A stretch of 64,000 bases of DNA, taken from positions 177,578 to 241,577 of the forward strand of contig NZ_BMNB01000007.1 of NCBI RefSeq assembly GCF_014646235.1. The letters run 5' to 3'. Below are positions 61,304 to 64,000 of the stretch, one piece after another; position 1 is the first letter of the stretch, and each line of letters opens with the position of its first letter. Made by a program: the position numbers and the translations under genes. A model generated the notes under the pieces. The model had not been told where the DNA came from, ran no database searches, and was given only the letters and a program-made list of their open reading frames with translations. Origin of the DNA: Micromonospora sonchi (GTDB lineage: Bacteria > Actinomycetota > Actinomycetes > Mycobacteriales > Micromonosporaceae).

Positions 61304-61849
61304 GAACGTTCTCCCCCCGGCACCGCTGCGGAACGCGCGTGTCCCGCTTTTCCCATACTCAGCCGCTACTCCTGGCTACGCTCCGCCATACGCTGACTTC
61401 ACCCAGTGGTGGGAAGGGGGTCGGAAAGGCCGCGTGAATGTGAAAATTCATGTAGTATTTCCGGTTCTGCCCAGTGCGTAGATCCCGCCCGGCATCGGGT
61501 GGCTCAGTCGTCGACTTACTCCGGTAACGTCCAGTCGGCCGTCGCAGTGACGGGCTCGCGTCACACTGGGGTGGAATTGGTCGGTAAGCGATCCTCAGTG
61601 GACCTCCTGGCGGCTCGGAGCCCGTCGAACGTCGCGGTCCGCGCAGCCGAACAGCGGGGGTACGGGGTGCCAAAGGAGCAGGGTGACCGGCGTGGTCGGT
61701 CCGTGGTCGAACGCGGCCCCTCCGGCGACGGTCGGACGGGTGGCAACGGGCCTGGTCACGCCAGGAATAATGGCTCCGCCGGACGGGGCGAGTCCTCCTC
61801 GGCGAGACGAACGGGTCCGGTCGGGGTGAACGGCAATGGGTTGGTCGAG
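61304..61849. other. Region between the SsgA and PGPGW genes
   Basis: About 545 bases. The stretch 61430-61480 is AT-richer with TAGTAT and may hold a promoter. The plus-strand frame is open from 61406, so the PGPGW gene might start further upstream (for example GTG at 61667), with a hydrophilic, low-complexity N-terminus. Confidence 0.35.
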
Positions 61850-62305
61850 ATGAACGGCGGTGCCGAACGCGAGGAGACTGCTGTCGCCGTGTCCGAGCGG
61901 CGCGACCACGCGCGCTGGCGGCGGCGGATATCCACCACCCTCGCACTGATCCGGGCCAATCCCACCGGCCGGGTCGCCCTCAAGATCATAATCGGGGTGC
62001 TGGGCGCCATCGTGGTCTGCGTCGGCATCGTGCTCATCCCGCTACCCGGCCCCGGCTGGCTGATCGTGATCGCCGGCCTCGGCATCTGGGCGGTGGAGTT
62101 CCACTGGGCCAAGCGGCTACTCGGCTTCACCCGCCGCCACGTCTACGGCTGGGCCAACTGGGTGAAAAGACAGTCACTCGCCGTAAGGTTCGTGATCGGC
62201 TCGGTCGGCATCGTCTTCGTCAGCGCCGTGGCCCTGTTCTCGATCAAGCACAGCCTCGGCATCGACGTGATCGCCCGCGTGCTGCACTACCTCGCGACGC
62301 ACTGA
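61850..62305 (+). CDS. PGPGW/TIGR02611-family membrane protein
   Basis: 151 residues. Three hydrophobic segments: IIIGVLGAIVVCVGIVLIPLPGPGWLIVIAGLGIWAV in sequence with the diagnostic PLPGPGW motif, and FVIGSVGIVFVSAVALFSI near the end. Family function unknown. ATG at 61850 is the conservative start; the frame upstream encodes a Gly/Arg/Asn-rich stretch that may or may not be translated. Confidence 0.82.
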   Translation: MNGGAEREETAVAVSERRDHARWRRRISTTLALIRANPTGRVALKIIIGVLGAIVVCVGIVLIPLPGPGWLIVIAGLGIWAVEFHWAKRLLGFTRRHVYGWANWVKRQSLAVRFVIGSVGIVFVSAVALFSIKHSLGIDVIARVLHYLATH

Positions 62306-62355
62306 CCCCGGGTTCGCGATCCGGACGCTCGATCGGGTAGAGTCATCCGCGCTGA

Positions 62356-62430
62356 GGGCGATTAGCTCAGCGGGAGAGCGCTTCGTTCACACCGAAGAGG
62401 TCACTGGTTCGATCCCAGTATCGCCCACCA
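62356..62430 (+). tRNA. tRNA-Val (CAC)
   Basis: 75 nt with encoded CCA: acceptor GGGCGAT/ATCGCCC, anticodon loop TTCACAC (CAC), T-loop TTCGATC. TAGAGT -10 at 62337-62342. Its 3' side is followed by remnants of foreign DNA, so it was probably an integration site. Confidence 0.95.
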
Positions 62431-62446
62431 TGAATATATGCAGGTC

Positions 62447-62483
62447 AGAAGCTCGTTGCCGTAAGATTCGGTAACGAGCTTCT
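62447..62483 (+). terminator. Terminator hairpin after tRNA-Val
   Basis: Fifteen-base stem (AGAAGCTCGTTGCCG with one G-T pair) and a seven-base loop, followed by TTGG; 16 bases after the CCA end. Confidence 0.7.
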
Positions 62484-62787
62484 TGGCTGTTACCCCTTAA
62501 ATTGGGAGCAGTTTGGGAGCAGGGTGGCGATGACGCGGCCCGGGCCTCCCAGCCCGCCATTCCGGTGGCCGACGAGCGCGCGGTCGCTGTCGAGATCTTC
62601 AGGGCAAGATCGGGTCCCGAAAGCCCGGACGGCTCGGTTCTTGGACCGATGGGCGTCGCGGAGATTCTTCTGCCCGCCATTGACCCGCAGGCACTGCCGA
62701 CCTTGTCCCACATTGGAGGTCGGGACGCCACCGTCGAGTGCTCGCGGCGCCTGCCACCCGACGGCAATGACGGCAACTACCCGAGGT

Positions 62788-63155
62788 CTTCGAACGGGTC
62801 GACGACTTCTCTCACTGGTACGGCCATCGGCCCTTCGTCTTCCTCAACCCCGCCAAGAACGACAAGGCCTGCTCGCGGATGGAGCCGCACACGAACTCGG
62901 ACACCTACTCCCGCATCACGACACCGAGCCCGGCAGCCAGATCCTGCAACGCGCGGCCACCGCGTTCGCCTCCGAGTTCCTCGCCCCCAGCACGCTCCTG
63001 GCCGACGAACTGCCACCCCGGCTCGACTTCGAACTCGAATGCCGCTGGGGCATCAGCCTCAAAGCCCTCGTCTGCCGGGGCCTGGACAACTCCACCACGG
63101 CGCCGTCGACGCCGTCGCCAGCAAGATCAAAAACAGGCGACGCGACATCGCGTAA
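62788..63155 (+). pseudogene. Frameshifted ImmA/IrrE metallopeptidase remnant
   Basis: One frame reads WYGHRPFVFLNPAKNDKACS; then a neighbouring frame reads GAAHELGHLLPHHDTEPGSQ, with the HExxH zinc motif, and ILQRAATAFASEFLAPSTLL. Both are consecutive parts of an ImmA/IrrE (DUF955) peptidase, as found with mobile-element repressors, joined by a frameshift near 62875. The N-terminal HTH part is missing. Confidence 0.7.
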
Positions 63156-63292
63156 GCGCCACCGCCGAGCAGTGCGGGATGGTCGCCAGGGCAGGTTGGC
63201 TCGCGATGGCTGGGGCGTGGTCCCTCGTGGGGTCGAGTAGGGGGCCGACATGATCCCAGATGGGATAGACAGCTACTCCAGGACGGGCCTAG

Positions 63293-63742
63293 CTATGGAA
63301 GGAGGTCCCTGGTGCCGTAGTTGTCCCACCACGAGGGCTGGTGCGTGGTCAGGGTTCCGGCGGTGCGGGTGAGTAGGAGCCAGTTGCCGTTCAGGACCAG
63401 CGCGGCGTCTTCGGACCGGCCGGTGAGCACGCGGGCTACGGCCGCGACCATGTCAGGTGTCGCCTTGCCTGAGGGGTCATCTTTGGGCATGTGGAAGACG
63501 AGGTTGACGTACGTGTCGGGTTCCCATTCCCATTGGGAGCCGTCGTCGTCTTCGGCGTCGAAGTAGCCGTTGCTGCCGCCGTAGACGCTGATCGTGTATC
63601 CGGAGGTGTGCTTGAGGTCCGCGCTGAGCAGCCGTGGGTAGCCCGGCAGGGTCGACTCCTCGACGCCTTCCGGGGCAGCGAGTGCGGCCACCTGCTCCAG
63701 CGGGATGTCTCCCGCCAGCGTCAATCGGTACTCGATAGCCAC
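63293..63742 (-). CDS. SitI3-like immunity-type protein
   Basis: 149 residues. IEYRLTLAGDIPLEQVAALA, SGYTISVYGGSNGYFDAEDDDG, WEWEPDTYVNLVFHMPKD and VARVLTGRSEDAALVLNGNWLLLTR resemble the SitI3 family of putative immunity proteins in polymorphic-toxin loci; this recognition is from memory. The start is GTG with GAAGGCAGG upstream, 15 bases after the stop of a truncated gene, as expected for a toxin-immunity pair. Confidence 0.6.
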   Translation of the reverse strand: MAIEYRLTLAGDIPLEQVAALAAPEGVEESTLPGYPRLLSADLKHTSGYTISVYGGSNGYFDAEDDDGSQWEWEPDTYVNLVFHMPKDDPSGKATPDMVAAVARVLTGRSEDAALVLNGNWLLLTRTAGTLTTHQPSWWDNYGTRDLLP

Positions 63743-63757
63743 GCGTTGCCTGCCTTC

Positions 63758-63871
63758 TCAGTCTCGCCGGACGATCTGAATGATCTCACCGTGGCGGGTC
63801 ACGGCCGTGAGTTCCTTGAGGTGGGAGATCGGCCCGTCGTTGAACTGCTTCTGTAGGGCGCCGACAACGCT
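63758..63871 (-). pseudogene. C-terminal fragment of a gene cut by the insertion sequence
   Basis: A 37-residue tail reads SVVGALQKQFNDGPISHLKE and then LTAVTRHGEIIQIVRRD before TGA. It is coding-like and directly precedes the immunity-like gene, but its 5' part is replaced by the IS end near 63871-63875. Possibly the toxin C-terminus. Confidence 0.55.
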
Positions 63872-64000
63872 GGCTGTCCCGCACCGGGTTTGATGGAGAC
63901 ATCGAAACCTGGGAGGAACACCAGCGATGCCTGCCCCGAAGAAGTACCCCGATGAGTTGCGTGAGCGTGCGACCCGGTTGGCGGTCGAGGCCCGCCGGGA
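63872..64000 (+). mobile_element. Left end of an IS3-type insertion sequence
   Basis: The sequence from about 63872 (TGTCCCGCACCGGGTTTGAT) resembles IS3-family ends, followed by GGGAGGA and a transposase start. The element continues past the window. The exact first base is uncertain by a few bases. Confidence 0.6.
63927..64000 (+). CDS. IS3-family transposase OrfA (partial)
   Basis: The first 24 residues read PAPKKYPDELRERATRLAVE after the start Met, the typical N-terminal HTH start of IS3 OrfA. RBS GGGAGGA at 63911-63917. Runs off the window. Confidence 0.8.
   Translation, partial: MPAPKKYPDELRERATRLAVEARR

Overview
The window is high-GC actinobacterial DNA (roughly 70 percent G+C by eye, almost all codons ending in G or C). 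It most resembles Micromonospora or a close relative in Micromonosporaceae. The basis is SsgA and Spo0M sporulation genes, a Scr1-type XRE regulator with DUF397, a DosR-type dormancy regulon, xylan and mannan hydrolases, leaderless promoters and short GGGGCCC-centred intergenic repeats. This taxonomic call is inference from gene content, not a search.

Layout. 1-8.7 kb: end of a biotin operon (bioF tail, bioD); a two-component system facing an ABC-2 exporter, with a shared CTGAC-N4-GTCAG site at both promoters; a methyltransferase-P450 pair; a secreted wall or membrane protein; a TetR regulator. 8.9-9.9 kb: tRNA Gly-Cys-Val, a small DUF6458 membrane gene, then a second Gly-Val pair. 10-13.3 kb: BTAD regulator, secreted lysyl-oxidase-like protein, polysaccharide deacetylase. 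13.4-20.4 kb: xylan locus with GH10 xylanase, GH43 beta-xylosidase, a sugar-binding lipoprotein without permeases, and two LacI regulators that are nearly identical in blocks.

21.7-33.0 kb is the most coherent island. Two Acg/Rv2032-type nitroreductase-like proteins, a DosR/DevR response regulator, a DosS/DevS double-GAF kinase, a P1B-type ATPase, two universal stress proteins and a phosphoketolase lie together. Four GGGAC-N4-GGCCC-type boxes sit in front of the divergent acg1/devR pair, the acg2/ATPase pair and phosphoketolase. This looks like a complete hypoxia/dormancy regulon.

33-40 kb: ArsR with SRPBCC, SnoaL-like protein, an HTH gene with tandem operators upstream of a frameshifted Clp-N gene, then a membrane-lipid operon (diacylglycerol kinase, YihY, double PAP2, EEP hydrolase). 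40-45 kb: a Trp/Arg-rich protein, a 39-residue membrane peptide, an F420-dependent oxidoreductase, a secreted GH5 mannanase with CBM2, an ECF sigma pseudogene and an SDR. 45-50 kb: DivIVA-like gene pair, Scr1-type XRE plus DUF397, a 41-nt tandem repeat array, Spo0M and small proteins. 50-62.3 kb: HelD/HelR-like helicase, TPR membrane protein, MarR/VOC pair, K+ channel, DUF4236, GNAT, Rrf2, AraC, SDR, SsgA and PGPGW proteins. 62.3-64 kb: tRNA-Val(CAC) followed by a decayed ImmA/IrrE gene, an immunity-like gene, a truncated gene cut by an insertion sequence, and the start of its IS3-type transposase.

Two families of palindromic intergenic elements recur: four copies ending in GTTGATCA and two copies with ATCTTGCA arms. 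No rRNA, CRISPR array or recognisable riboswitch was seen.
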